A stretch of 64,000 nt of DNA from Symbiodinium natans (Eukaryota; Sar; Dinophyceae; Suessiales; Symbiodiniaceae). The notes under the pieces are model-generated. The model was not told the origin of the DNA and searched no databases. It saw only the letters and a list, made by a program, of their open reading frames with translations. Numbering within the stretch: the stretch's first letter is position 1; each line of letters starts with the position of its first letter. This document shows, piece after piece, positions 36,369 to 46,933 of the stretch. The translations under genes and the position numbers were made by a program. Where the stretch lies: contig CAJNDS010000102.1 in the NCBI GenBank assembly GCA_905221605.1, forward strand, positions 310,001 through 374,000. The letters are read 5' to 3'.

Positions 36369-39300
36369 TGGTCATTTGCAGCGCTTTTGGTGCCGAGGAT
36401 GAGGAAGATTCAGCTCCCCCACTCGCAGGTGGCTGAAAAGTGCTTCTATCCGTAAGCTCCCATCCTCTCTCTTTTTCAAACCGGACCTGATTGGCCACCT
36501 GTACCAAGTGTTTCAGGAGCGACAGCCGCTCCTCTGACATCTCGTCATGGGAGTACTTGCAGAAATTTAACCCTTTCCGGCAACGTCCTCTGAGGTAATA
36601 ATCGAAACAGCAATGGTGGAACCCTGCGTCCCTTAGTGACTTCCTGGAAGCATTGTCCCAAGCTTTGCCGGGCTCCCAAGTCCCTTCCAATGCTACATCA
36701 TCGTTGTGAAGGTACCTGCATGCAGTCCCATATTTACAACCACCTTGATTGTAATACAGACACAGCCGACCTTTTGGCTCACCCGACGTAGGCTCACCCT
36801 TTGATGCACCTTTGCCAAAATTGTACTTGGCCCGGAAGGCTAAATCCTCCTGCTCCTGCTGTGCCTCATCCACTGTACCTTCCTCTGTGGGAGGGTCACC
36901 GATGTTCCCGTCCTCATCATCAGCTTCTTGGCTATTCTTTGGATCAGTTGACCCCCCTTCTGGCCAACCTTCACCGTACCGACGATGCTCGTAGGGACAC
37001 CCATCGCCATTGCGACACCTTCCCTTATTGAAGAACCTGCACAGCTTGCTGTAACCAGGTGACAACACCGTCTTTGGTGTCATATAAGCCTTTTTGTACT
37101 GGTCAGGATCCATGTAGGCTTCCATTGGCTTGTTCTCCCTTTTGCTCATGGATTGCACTGCACCATCAAGCTCCTGCAAAAATAGCTTGGTGTCCAACCA
37201 AAGCGCGTTCCAAAACTCATCTTCCCCTTGATTCAGCACCGTTGCACCCACAACTGGTCGAGAAAATCTCCTTTTTCTGCATGCCAGTTCGAAAAGCGCG
37301 TTGTGGTACTGTTTTCGGGAAAAAGTGGTTAACTTCCCCAAGCCTGTGCTTTCTGTACCATCAGGCTTCCAACCATCATTTTGCAAGATGCCATACGCGC
37401 GCCGAGCTTCCGCATTGAGGAATGCCTGATCCGCAACACACTCCTGTAAATCTTCCATCGGCCGACCTAACAGCATCCCAGTAATTTTGCCAACATAGGC
37501 TTCCTCTTCATTTCCATTCTCCAGAAGAGCTTTGTAGATCTTTTCTCCATAAAGTTGCCTTTCTTTTCGTTCTTCAGAAGACAACTCCTGTACCACAAGC
37601 TCTTCATCGGATTGCTCTTCCTCCTGTTTCCAGTCCCATTGACCGTTGGAATCTTGGTACCATTGACCAGCATACCATGAATCCGTCCACCACGTACTCC
37701 AGCCGCTGGGTTTCCACTTCCGCAGCGTCGAAGAAGAGTCCTCCACGTCCTCTTCCAAAACCAGAAAGGTGTCCAAGATTATGGTACCATCATCTTCCAC
37801 TCGTTTCACTGTTCCATTGACAGTATCACCAAACTTGAACTGATATGCATTGTTCCCTTCTGCAGGAATCAATACATTCATATCCCCATGGTCCAAAAAG
37901 GCTCCATACCCATTGATGCAGCGCACTAGACCCATGATCTCATCTCCCTCTTGATAGCAATGTGGCCCAGGTGACTCCAAGGCTCCCGCTCGGGGCACTT
38001 TCTTTACACGCTCTTCAGAAACCATCTCTGTATCATCGGCTCCTGGCGCATCCTTTGTCTTCACCTTTGGGTCACACTGCTCGTCCTGCTCCACGAGTCC
38101 CACAAGCTCATCTTTTTTGTGCTCCTGGATTTCAGGACCTCCCTTTTTCTCCGCCAACGGCTTTGCCTCATCTGCTGTAGTTCGCTCGGTGTCGACTTCC
38201 GGTGAACTTCCAGACGGCAACGCTTCTCCCTTCATGGGAGTGGACCCATCATTGGAGTCCTTTGTCTCACCTTCTGCAGCAGGCAAATCTTCTTCCACTG
38301 CAGGGCAATTGAGTCGATCATCCACGGCAGGCACGCTTTCTTCCACCGCAGGCTCCTTTGGTTCCATGGCCTCCAAAGGAGAATTTCCACCATCATTGAC
38401 TACAGCTGCCTCATTGGCTCCGGTGTAGCCCTTGTCATTTCGTTCCTCGCTGCTAACTTCAGGTTGCACCAGTGCGTCCACCTGTGAACCTCCATCATCA
38501 GCTGCTGCGGAGACCTGCGCCCCATTGTTGCAGTCGCCCGTGGAACGTACCACCACATGCACCTCAACCCGTGCTTCCTTCGCACTCCAGGTAATATCTG
38601 GCGCATCAACCCGCGCATCATTGGCGCTCCAGGCCTCATTTTTCAGATCATCCGTGTCTCCAGCTATTCCAGAAGCTTCTTTTTCCCTTTGAATGGCAGA
38701 ATTCTTGGCACCAAACGAAGAGACCTCCTCAGTCGTAACACACAACTTTTTCTCTCCATCCTCCGAATCTCCAGGACCACCTTCCTGAACAACAGGTACC
38801 ACATCCACCACTCGCTCTTCTGCAGCCGACACAGTTCCGATCACCTCATTGGGCATTTTCTCTTCTGGATCCACCAATTCCATCGCTGCCCCACCCTCAG
38901 AAAGCGCTTCTGTTTCTTCCCGATCCAGGTGTTGAGCTCCAGCGATGTTGGCTTGGTTCCCAGGAATCCCTTCCTCATCAGGAGAACCCGAGGTCGGGGC
39001 GTCACCATCAGCCCTAGGACCGCTATCCCTGATAGTAGAGGAAAAATCTTTTTCACCTAAACTATTTACACTACCCTGGAATGCCCTCGTAGACTCAGTC
39101 TTCGGAGTAGAGGATGAAGAATCCAGTGCCGCCTCCATTTCCAGCTCATTGCCCAAAGGAGACCCAACCACCTCGTCACTCTTCACCTTTTCACCTACCA
39201 CCGGCAATGTCCACTTGGTTTCGTGCGTATCCAGGCAGTAATAATATTGTCTCCCATCTTCATGGAGGTGCAATTCCCACATTGTGCCATCACACGCTTG

Positions 39301-39948
39301 GATCAGATGCTCGTCTTTCCGAAAACCGTCCCTTTCAGAAACCTGTCGCATCTCGTCCTCTTCTTCTGACAGCTGTCGCAACCGTTCAGCCTCCATCTGT
39401 AGGATCTCCTCCTCCCCCATGGCGTATTCAGCAGCAGGTGCAGCTTCAAAGCCGTCCGCACCCTTCTGTTTGTGACCGCTTCCACCACCTTGGGAACTCG
39501 AAGATGGACCCTTTTTGATCTTGTTCAACGGCCTCCTGGTCGCTTGTAGCACTTCTCCAATCAGATCGGTCTGAGACTCTTGGTCTACCATTCGACCCGA
39601 AGTCGAAGACGACGGCTGGTACCCGTGTTTGTGTAACACTCGTAAAACAGTCACCTCCATTTCACGATCTATGCCACCAGTCGCATCCCAGTTCCTTTTT
39701 TCACCAGGCTTTGGCGGTACAGAAACAGCACGTCCTTCAGCTTCAGCATTGCTAACCATATCCCTATTGGGATTCATACCCACATTGGGGCTTTCTGCAA
39801 CCAAGGCCTCTTCCAGATGTTCTTCAGCGTCGGGAATCACCTCTTCCAACACCGCTCTTTCACCCAGAGACTCAGCTGCACCATTTCCAGCTCCACCATC
39901 TTGTCCACCATCCGAGGCAAGTTGGAGCCATCGCTTCGGAGAAGGCAT
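36328..39948 (-). CDS. ORF A of LTR element: WW, S1, MLLE-like and three CCCH fingers
   Basis: About 1206 codons from the first plausible ATG, 54-66 nt after the primer-binding site. Segments in order: acidic low-complexity N-terminus; WW-like segment ~220-250 (W224, Y235-Y237, W246, P249); long acidic repeats 250-640; S1/OB-like segment ~664-732 (GLVRCINGYGAFLDHG); W-rich stretch 743-775; MLLE/PABC-like segment ~797-859 with the hallmark GKITGMLL; CCCH fingers at C970-C978-C984-H988 and C1063-C1071-C1077-H1081 (C-x7-C-x5-C-x3-H), and C1114-C1123-C1130-H1134 with longer spacing. MLLE domains bind PAM2 peptides in mRNA-decay and translation factors. Position suggests a Gag-like role in RNA packaging. 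The domain calls are by eye. Confidence 0.8.
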   Translation of the reverse strand: MPSPKRWLQLASDGGQDGGAGNGAAESLGERAVLEEVIPDAEEHLEEALVAESPNVGMNPNRDMVSNAEAEGRAVSVPPKPGEKRNWDATGGIDREMEVTVLRVLHKHGYQPSSSTSGRMVDQESQTDLIGEVLQATRRPLNKIKKGPSSSSQGGGSGHKQKGADGFEAAPAAEYAMGEEEILQMEAERLRQLSEEEDEMRQVSERDGFRKDEHLIQACDGTMWELHLHEDGRQYYYCLDTHETKWTLPVVGEKVKSDEVVGSPLGNELEMEAALDSSSSTPKTESTRAFQGSVNSLGEKDFSSTIRDSGPRADGDAPTSGSPDEEGIPGNQANIAGAQHLDREETEALSEGGAAMELVDPEEKMPNEVIGTVSAAEERVVDVVPVVQEGGPGDSEDGEKKLCVTTEEVSSFGAKNSAIQREKEASGIAGDTDDLKNEAWSANDARVDAPDITWSAKEARVEVHVVVRSTGDCNNGAQVSAAADDGGSQVDALVQPEVSSEERNDKGYTGANEAAVVNDGGNSPLEAMEPKEPAVEESVPAVDDRLNCPAVEEDLPAAEGETKDSNDGSTPMKGEALPSGSSPEVDTERTTADEAKPLAEKKGGPEIQEHKKDELVGLVEQDEQCDPKVKTKDAPGADDTEMVSEERVKKVPRAGALESPGPHCYQEGDEIMGLVRCINGYGAFLDHGDMNVLIPAEGNNAYQFKFGDTVNGTVKRVEDDGTIILDTFLVLEEDVEDSSSTLRKWKPSGWSTWWTDSWYAGQWYQDSNGQWDWKQEEEQSDEELVVQELSSEERKERQLYGEKIYKALLENGNEEEAYVGKITGMLLGRPMEDLQECVADQAFLNAEARRAYGILQNDGWKPDGTESTGLGKLTTFSRKQYHNALFELACRKRRFSRPVVGATVLNQGEDEFWNALWLDTKLFLQELDGAVQSMSKRENKPMEAYMDPDQYKKAYMTPKTVLSPGYSKLCRFFNKGRCRNGDGCPYEHRRYGEGWPEGGSTDPKNSQEADDEDGNIGDPPTEEGTVDEAQQEQEDLAFRAKYNFGKGASKGEPTSGEPKGRLCLYYNQGGCKYGTACRYLHNDDVALEGTWEPGKAWDNASRKSLRDAGFHHCCFDYYLRGRCRKGLNFCKYSHDEMSEERLSLLKHLVQVANQVRFEKERGWELTDRSTFQPPASGGAESSSSSAPKALQMTNVSQKDGEKGYSG

Positions 39949-40000
39949 TGCTTCTTGATCCCAAAACCTTGAAAGAACACTTAACCGCAGGGAACCTAAT

Positions 40001-40014
40001 TTGGGCTCATAACC
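40001..40014 (-). other. Primer-binding site, half initiator-tRNA-Met type
   Basis: The minus strand directly after the 5' LTR reads GGTTATGAGCCCAA. This complements the anticodon stem-loop TGGGCTCATAACC of yeast-type initiator tRNA-Met rather than a tRNA 3' end. Drosophila copia primes from the same part of the tRNA (established knowledge). Confidence 0.8.
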
Positions 40015-40301
40015 TACGGGGGGACAACCAAGGAAGGAAATCAACTCCCCTAATCGCCCTGAACTTATATTTCCCAGATCGAACCAAGAAACAACCAAGA
40101 ACACGGATAAGAGCAACCCAGGGGGGAAGGAAAGGGGGAAGGAACCCACACCCTTACCAAACCCTAAGAACCCAGGCACTTCTTTTTGAACTTGTGGCTT
40201 TCTGTTCAAGCCCATCTTGAGCCAAATACGATTACCGGGTTCATTAACCCTTCCAACTTCCAACACTAACTCCTTTCTACAAAACCAATTGCAGCTCCGC
40301 A
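40015..40301 (-). repeat. 5' LTR of the LTR element (minus orientation)
   Basis: 287 bp, minus-strand ends TGCGGAGC...CCCCGTA. It differs from the 3' copy by one base (A at plus 40283 versus T at 31732). The minus frame is open through the whole LTR into ORF A, although the ATG at its very edge uses a flanking base. Confidence 0.95.
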
Positions 40302-40592
40302 TAGGGTTTAGGGTTCAGGGTTCAGGGTTCAGGGTTGAGGGTTGCAGGTTTAGGGGTCCTTGAAGAGCTCCGAGGGCGGTCTCTTGGCACGCAGCCTGGC
40401 AGCTCGACTCCGAAACTCTCGGGTTTAGGGTTAGGGTTTAGGGTTTAGGGTTTGGGCTTAGGGTTTTAGGGCTTAGGGTTTAGGGTTAGGGTTTAGGGTT
40501 TTAGGGTTTTAGGGTTTTAGGGTTTAGGGTTTAGGGTGTAGGGGTTTTTCTGGCACCCGCATAGCTGGACGAGGGTTTAGGGTTTAGGGTTT
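40302..40592 (+). repeat. TTTAGGG/TTCAGGG blocks flanking the LTR insertion
   Basis: Blocks at 40302-40345 (with TTCAGGG units), 40424-40545 and 40572-40592, separated by short unique segments. The motif TTTTTCTGGCACCCGCATAG follows the second block. Confidence 0.95.
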
Positions 40593-42866
40593 TCCTTGAC
40601 TTTGGGGGCACGCCTGGCACTTCCAGGTGCTCCAACATAAACCCTGAACCCGGCAGCTCATAAACTTCTGCCCAAAAACCGACACCAGAGTACGTACCAC
40701 AGACCCACACCTCTGTTTCGACAGGCGGGGTCGATACTGCCAGCATTCAATGCCCAGCCAACGGAAGCCTTCTTCTACGCATGCTGCCTCTTCTTAAGGT
40801 GTGACCTTCGTGAGCCACCGTCCGAGGCCCCCACTCTTGCCGCACGTCATTGATCTGAATGTTTGCAGTACCCCTATATCGCCTCACCGAGGATCAATGG
40901 GGGTAGGTTGGACCTCCCTGTTTGCTGTACATCCCCAATTACTCGAGCTCCTGGCTCCTTAGGCTTAGGGTTTAGGGTCAAGGGCGAAAGGGTGCGTTGC
41001 AAGGGCTTGCATTTTCAACCCAGCATCAGGGTGCTGCTAGGAGTCTGGTGCGTCAGCTGCGTGATGCTGTCCACCGTCTGCTTTGACGCTCGGGCCATAT
41101 CCTGCAGACCTAGGACCACAGCGCCCGACTTTCTCACGTGCAACATCGACTTAGATCTGTGCTCGAGCGAGTCCCTAAACCCGAAACCCTAAACCCGAAT
41201 AAGTTCTTCTTGCCTGGACTGCCTGGATGCCCTGACTTTGTTGGGTTCCGACGATCTGGGCCTGGACCGTGGCGGCGGTACGTGGTGCTTTGTCTCATTC
41301 GGTTCTGGCTCGGGTTCTAGAAGCATGGCCCATGCGCACACAAAGGCTGGCCCAATCAACTACACCTTGGGATGTTCCCCCTAAGACTAACAGTCCTTAA
41401 TAGGGATTCTCATAGGGGGTACTATAATCCCTACTAAGGACTGTTAGTACAAGGGGGAGCATCCCAGAAGGTGGATTCGGCTTCTATGATCACGCATTCT
41501 GTGTGCGTGGCCCATGGCCCAGGTCGAGGCTAGGGAGCTGGAGAAGACTTCGCCCAGAAGTTACCCGAAATACGTAATGTAGGGGCCTTAATAATTAGAA
41601 CAGGGCTTTGGGGGGGGGGGTTTATAGCATCATTATATAGGGACCAAAAGGGAATACTATTCGTAATTGTTCCGACCCCTCTAGTACTTTGAGGACTTTG
41701 AGCTTACCTGAAGATCCGAGGGGCAGCTGTAAGAGGTGTCTATGACGTTCTGATGCTCGCGGCACTGGGTGTACACCCTCTCCTTCTTCTGCTTCTGCTC
41801 ACCTTGGCTGCCGCAGTGCATTGGCACAACCCTCAACCGTAAACCCCAGGGGAGCAACCTCTGAAACCCATGCCCCCAAGAAGTAGACGAGCGCCCTTCC
41901 GGAAGCCGCAAGAAAAGCTGAGTCTCCTGCGCAAGAATAAGAACCTCCCCACAACAAAGACATGAAAAGCACCCCCCCCCCCACAAACAAAAAACAACTA
42001 GAAATGACAGAAAAAACAACAAATACAGATTTTTTGTATATGGGTTGTTGTCAAAATGCTTGTTCCCGAAATTGACGTTAAATCGGAACTCCCTCGGTGC
42101 CGCCTTATGTCCTGAAGGAAAAAGAAGCTGATTGAGATGGAGTAGCAAACGCGACATTTGAAGGATCCAAGCATGATTTCCTAGAAAGGGTGCTAGCGCG
42201 GACCATTTTTCAGGCGCTGCTGTCGGACGAGTCGTCACAAGAACTGCTAGTGTTACTGCTACATACTGCTACTGCTGGAGTTCTGGCGCGAGCGAAGGTT
42301 TCTCCGCTGTCGCCACTTGCGGGGCTCGAGCTCCAGCAAGCATAGCACTCTCGGTTCTATGGTGTTCCTTTGTGGTCTGCTAGAGGAGGAATGGGCCATG
42401 GTCTGCCGGCGGGGGTTGCGTTGACATTTTGCTAGCGCCGTGATATGTGTAGTATATACTCGAATGCAAGCGCCTGTTTTTTTTTCGGGAGCCCTTCAAA
42501 CCCCAACCCAGAACTTGAACCCTTTCCTACAAAATTGCTTAAGAACCCCCCCCCCCCAAAAAAAAAAAAAAATAAAATAAAATAAAAATAAATAAAATAA
42601 TGAATAAAACATACTCTTCCTTCTCTCTCTCTCTCTCTCTCTCTGCCGTGCCATCCTCTAGGGTCTTGCTACGCTTCCTTATAATAGAGTAATTGTTATT
42701 CTTTATTCTTTTGGGGTTCTTAAGCAAATAGTAGATGAACCCTACCCTAAACCCTAAACCCTAAACCCTAAACCGTAAACCCTAAACCCCCTTTCAGCTG
42801 TGCCACGGACCACCTGGTCCAGCCCGGCGTCGGCATCCAAGGACTCAAGGCGCTGATTTTCACCTG
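40593..42866. other. Mixed region with small elements
   Basis: A family E element (41371-41472, ends CTTGGGATG and CATCCCAG), a family J element (41583-41692), a family G element with expanded A and CT runs (42531-42729) and telomere-type units at 42735-42790. Long open frames such as minus 41681-42238 include element sequence and are not supported as genes. Confidence 0.6.
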
Positions 42867-43012
42867 GGTTTAGGGTTTAGGGTTTAGGGTTTGGGGTTTG
42901 GGGTTTGGGGTTTGGGGTTTGGGGTTTGGGGTTTGGGGTTTAGGGTTTAGGGATTAGGTTTAGGGTTTAGAGTTTAGAGTTTAGGGTTTAGGGTTTAGGG
43001 TTTAGGGTTTAG
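42867..43012 (+). repeat. TTTAGGG array with a TTTGGGG core
   Basis: TTTAGGG units flank about eight consecutive TTTGGGG units (about 42888-42942). Immediately to the right is a family C element (43013-43118). Confidence 0.96.
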
Positions 43013-43119
43013 TTACTGCTGGTTAGCAGGGAATGAGGGAGCTAGGGCACTCTATACCCTTTAAGGGGTTATGTGGGACACCCCATTTCCACCATTCCCC
43101 ATGTACCAACAGTACTACA

Positions 43120-44153
43120 ATTGGGCATCATGTACCCCATACTACGATAATAGGGACTACATCTCAGCTTTAGGCCTGTGGCGTACTCTGGAAGTCTTAA
43201 GGCCTGTGGGGTCACGGAATCTAAGACTTTCAACATCTTTCAACCTACAGCGCTTGCCCCAGAAGCTTGTCCAGTTTTCTCCTTGCTTCAGGCAAGACCT
43301 TGGGGGGTCAGCTGGCACAAGGGAGAAGCTTCTCTTTCTCCTCCTCCTCCTCCTCCCCCCCTCTTCTTCTCAGAAGGCGTGTGTTGGGGAGCACAACTTC
43401 TCTGATACTGCGTCTCAAGGTGGGCATCCCCGAGGCCGGCGCCACACCCTCGAAACCCCGAAAAGTTTGTCCGGTGGTCCAGTCGGGTGGCACACGAGTC
43501 TCGACGAGTGCGTGCAACCAACCCTCTGCTTCTTCTCTTTCCTGCGCACGCTTAAAGGGAGACCCGGCCACGACGGCCAGGCGGTGCCCAAACCCTTCCT
43601 GCACACGTGTCCTGAAAGCCCAACCTGGAAATTCCAAGCCTTACAACGCCCCTACTGCGGAAGAACTGCAACCCCAAAAGATCCCAAGCCAGGCAAACAT
43701 CTGCCTCGTCACGTACGACCCCCATGCGCAAGAGGCGTACATAAAAGCAACAAGGATCGCACCAGTGTCCGTGCAACCCAGAACCCTCCCCACCCCCCAC
43801 TCTCTCCCCCCCTGCAACACAAGACCCTGAACCCCTAGCCCCAGAAAAGGCCCCAGAACAAAAACAAACGAAGAGCGCTTGACATGTCTGCAAGGGAACT
43901 TCCTTAGTCCTTGTCCCTAGAATTGGGATCGGATATACCCTGAACCATGAAGAAACCTTTTAGGGTTCATTTGCTCCCCAAGGCTCCCTCAACCCTAAAC
44001 CCTATAAACCCTCTCAACCCTAAGTCCTTTTCAATCCATGCTCCTCTCCCCAAACCCTGAACCCTAAGCCCTTTCTCCTTTTCTCTATCCCTCTCTCTCC
44101 CTCTCTCTGCCTCTCTCTCTCTCTTCTCTCTCTCTTCTCTCTCTCTTCTCTCT

Positions 44154-44213
<60 letters not shown>

Positions 44214-45577
44214 GCTCCTGCACGCATGGCCCCCCCCCCCCCCCGAAGAGGAGAGCCGCCCCCAGGGGCGCGCGAAGTCCGAAAATCCGATGGTTGCGGT
44301 TACCGTGAAAAGGGGTAAAGGGGCCTGTGCTGTCTTCCCCCGATTAACCCCTTAAGGTATATGCTCTCTCTCTCTCTCTCTGCACGCTTAGCCCCCCCCG
44401 ACCCCGAAGGGAGAGCTGCCCCTAGGAGTATATGCTCTCTCTCTTTCTCTCTCTCTGGGTTCAGTCAACGTCAGGCCTGAACAACTGCAATGCTCTCGTG
44501 GCATCACGGCCATCACGGGGCAATGGCACTCGACCACTGCACTTTCAGGAGTAGCCCAAATCGGCGGTGGCACTCCGACCACCACATAATACAGACCACA
44601 CTTGCAAGTGAACCCTACTGGAATGAATGTTTATTTGATAACAAATATTCAATATTCTCCTTTTTTCCTGAATGTACGTTTGCGTGTTTTTTAGCTTTCA
44701 AACTTTACTCAATGTGTCGGTTGCCCTAAACCCCAAAACCCCAAAACCCCCAAACCTCGACCTGATGGCAGCTGCGGTGCGTAGGCTGATGGAGATGTCG
44801 CGGATCATGGCTTTGGCCTGAGGATGTGTGGAGGAACTCGGAGAGGGTTTAGGGTTTAGGGTTAAGGTTTATAGGGTAAATAAACAACCCTAACCCCAGG
44901 CGGATCGAGTAGGTTCAGGACAGGCTCTAAGTGGGACGTATGGGATTTTTGATTCTTCACAAGGGGTTCGGCATTTGTGGCAGTTTCGGGGCTTCTTCCT
45001 CTTCTTCGGGGCTTGAAGGGAGCACGGACGCACCCTCCACGCACGAGGCGCGCCCTGTCCACGTCAAGGTCGGCGTAAGACATGTATCCGCGCGAAGAAA
45101 GTCCCTTCCCCCAAGCACATGTACCCTGCTGCCCCGGTAGAGTCTGGGCTATTCTTCCGGACATGGTGTGAGATCACTTGCCCATATTGCTAATCGCACT
45201 TGCCTGCAAGGCTTCCAATTTCGGGTCTCTCTCTATTCTTCTTCTTCTTCTTCATCTTCTTCTTCGTCCTTCTTCTTCTGCTGGGCTTGGGGCCGGAGAG
45301 CCCTCGCGCGCGATGCGCGCCCGACGTCCAGTCTCAAGAGTTCCCCCGACAAAAACGCTTAATTAACCCCACTGAGAAACCCCAAATTTGTCCGCCCTTC
45401 CCCTCTCTAGGGTCGTCTGCCCTATTCGTCCCTCTGGGGGTGTAGTTGGGTGAAAGTCTTCACCGGCGACTCCGTTGGCCGGGTATGCTACTGGCTTCCC
45501 TACACAGTGCGGGGGTTTCCTCAAGCAGCTAACTCCAACCTCAAACACACTCAACCTTCCCGGCTCTCTCTCCCTCT

Positions 45578-45609
<32 letters not shown>

Positions 45610-46890
45610 TTCTTCTATTTCTTCTTCTTCTGCAGGGCTTGAGGGGCAGGGCAGAGGTCCCTGCTCCCCCGGCGCAGTGGGCTTGCCCGGGTCACGTCAA
45701 GTTCAGCAGTCGGCGTGAGACATACTGGAAAAGAGGAAACACCTGGTGTTTGTGCTAAGGTCTCTCTCCCTCTCTCTCTCTGTTCTCTCTGTCTCTGCTC
45801 ACTCCACATCTCCTTCCCAGGGGCATGAGGGTGAGGGCATGCTATAGGGCTACAGAGACTGCTCCCATCCCCATGTGCCGCTGCACACCATCCTGCTGGG
45901 ACCTTTATAAACTTTATAGGCTTTGGGTGCGAGGCAAGTCTTCGAACCAGAAAGCGCGGACCCCAAATGCCAGGGAAGCTAGTTGCAGCCAGTCAGGGAA
46001 CAGGCAATCAGACTTATCTGCATGCTTTTCAGTGCCAGCTCAGGCCCAACACGCACGAAACACAGAGCCTTTTGGGGCTTAGCGCAGGCGCCCTCGAGTC
46101 AGTACCAGTACACCAGTATACTTCAAAGAGGGGCAACAGGCCGACAAGGGAGAGTTCTAGCGCATCCTCCTCTCTTTCAAGCTACACCTCATGTGACCCA
46201 CGCAGGAGCACATGCTTCAACATGACACGCTACATGGTCAGACGAAACATTGTGCTCGCAACTCTCGCAGTGTTCAAGCGCACCGGTATCCGACCCGTAC
46301 AGAGTTTCCCAGGCGCACTGCAAACCAATCACAAAATTTTGAATGCCGCTTGCAGATGCTTTCGAAGAGGGGTTTTCCAACTTAGGATACTGCAGGAACA
46401 CAAAAAAAAACAGTTAAAGGGGCTCGAGGCTTGGGGGGCGATCCAACACGAAGTTCTCCCTCATTTTTCTCTGCCCATAACCGTGGCTATCGTTCCGAAA
46501 CCCTTGCATGTGGGTGGTTGTCAAAATTATGATCCCTTTTGGGGTACCCTAAATGTTTTAAATATTAGGTGCCGTATATAAACATAGGGATCCAAAAAGG
46601 GACCCTAATTTTGACAGCCACGACGTGCGCCCAAGCATGCCAGGTCACCACGTTTAGCCGCCTCTCCGATGTACCCCTCGGCTGGCTGAGTTGCAAAGGG
46701 AAGCTCAGCTAGTGAGGTCCGGGGCTACTGGTACCGGAAGCAGCCCCACGAATTGCTTAAGAAACTAAGAACCCCCCCCCCCCCCCGCCCCCAACAAAAG
46801 AAAGATATTCTTCCTTTATAAACGGGCAATAGGGATTATTGTTTTGTGTGTTTTTTGGGGGTGGGGTTCTTACCATGCAAGTGCGGGGAA
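43120..46890. other. Microsatellite-rich stretch with a GAA-tailed repeat family
   Basis: (TC)n at 44090-44210 and 44364-44384, CTT runs at 45236-45270 and 45589-45632. Two diverged copies of a roughly 100-bp unit at 44990-45085 and 45630-45725 share GGGCTTGA at one end and CACGTCAAG...GGCGTRAGACAT at the other, each beside a CTT run; 45230-45330 may be a third. A family H element lies at 46511-46625 and a family G element at 46750-46880. No exon was fixed, though minus-strand open stretches exist at 44862-45164 and 46189-46401. Confidence 0.55.
46511..46625. mobile_element. Inverted-repeat element family H
   Basis: Ends GTGGTTGTCAAAATTATGATCCC and the inverse GGGACCCTAATTTTGACAGCCAC flank a TA-rich centre. 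A second copy is at 55730-55848 with the same ends. Confidence 0.7.
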
Positions 46891-46933
46891 AGGATGGCCC
46901 TGCCAAGTCAGGCCAGTGCAACCTGGTGACCAC

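Larger units (their letters stand above)
31464..40301 (-). mobile_element. Complete LTR element carrying RNA-binding ORFs and no pol
   Basis: This 8838-bp element has 287-bp terminal direct repeats differing at one position. The target repeat TAGGG flanks it (31459-31463, 40302-40306), inside TTTAGGG-type sequence. Minus-strand order is LTR, primer-binding site, ORF A (39948-36328), ORF B (36368-32121), polypurine tract, LTR. I see no protease D-T/S-G, integrase HHCC or D,D35E, reverse transcriptase Y/F-x-D-D, or RNase H in either ORF. Half-tRNA primer use is known from Ty1/copia elements, so a copia-like autonomous partner is inferred to supply replication. No telomere-type block lies inside it. 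Confidence 0.9.

Noticed and set aside
40015-40302. ATG at 40302 and the 118 in-frame codons through the 5' LTR as the true N-terminus of ORF A
   Set aside because: The first base of that ATG lies in the flanking target duplication, not the element, and the transcript should start inside the LTR. The ATG at 39948 is preferred.
41681-42238. 185-codon minus-strand ORF
   Set aside because: Its end lies in a family J element, it crosses C and A runs, and it has no family resemblance.
43071-43838. 255-codon plus-strand ORF
   Set aside because: Begins inside a family C element and a CTC run, has low-complexity composition, and overlapping ORFs on the other strand are as good.
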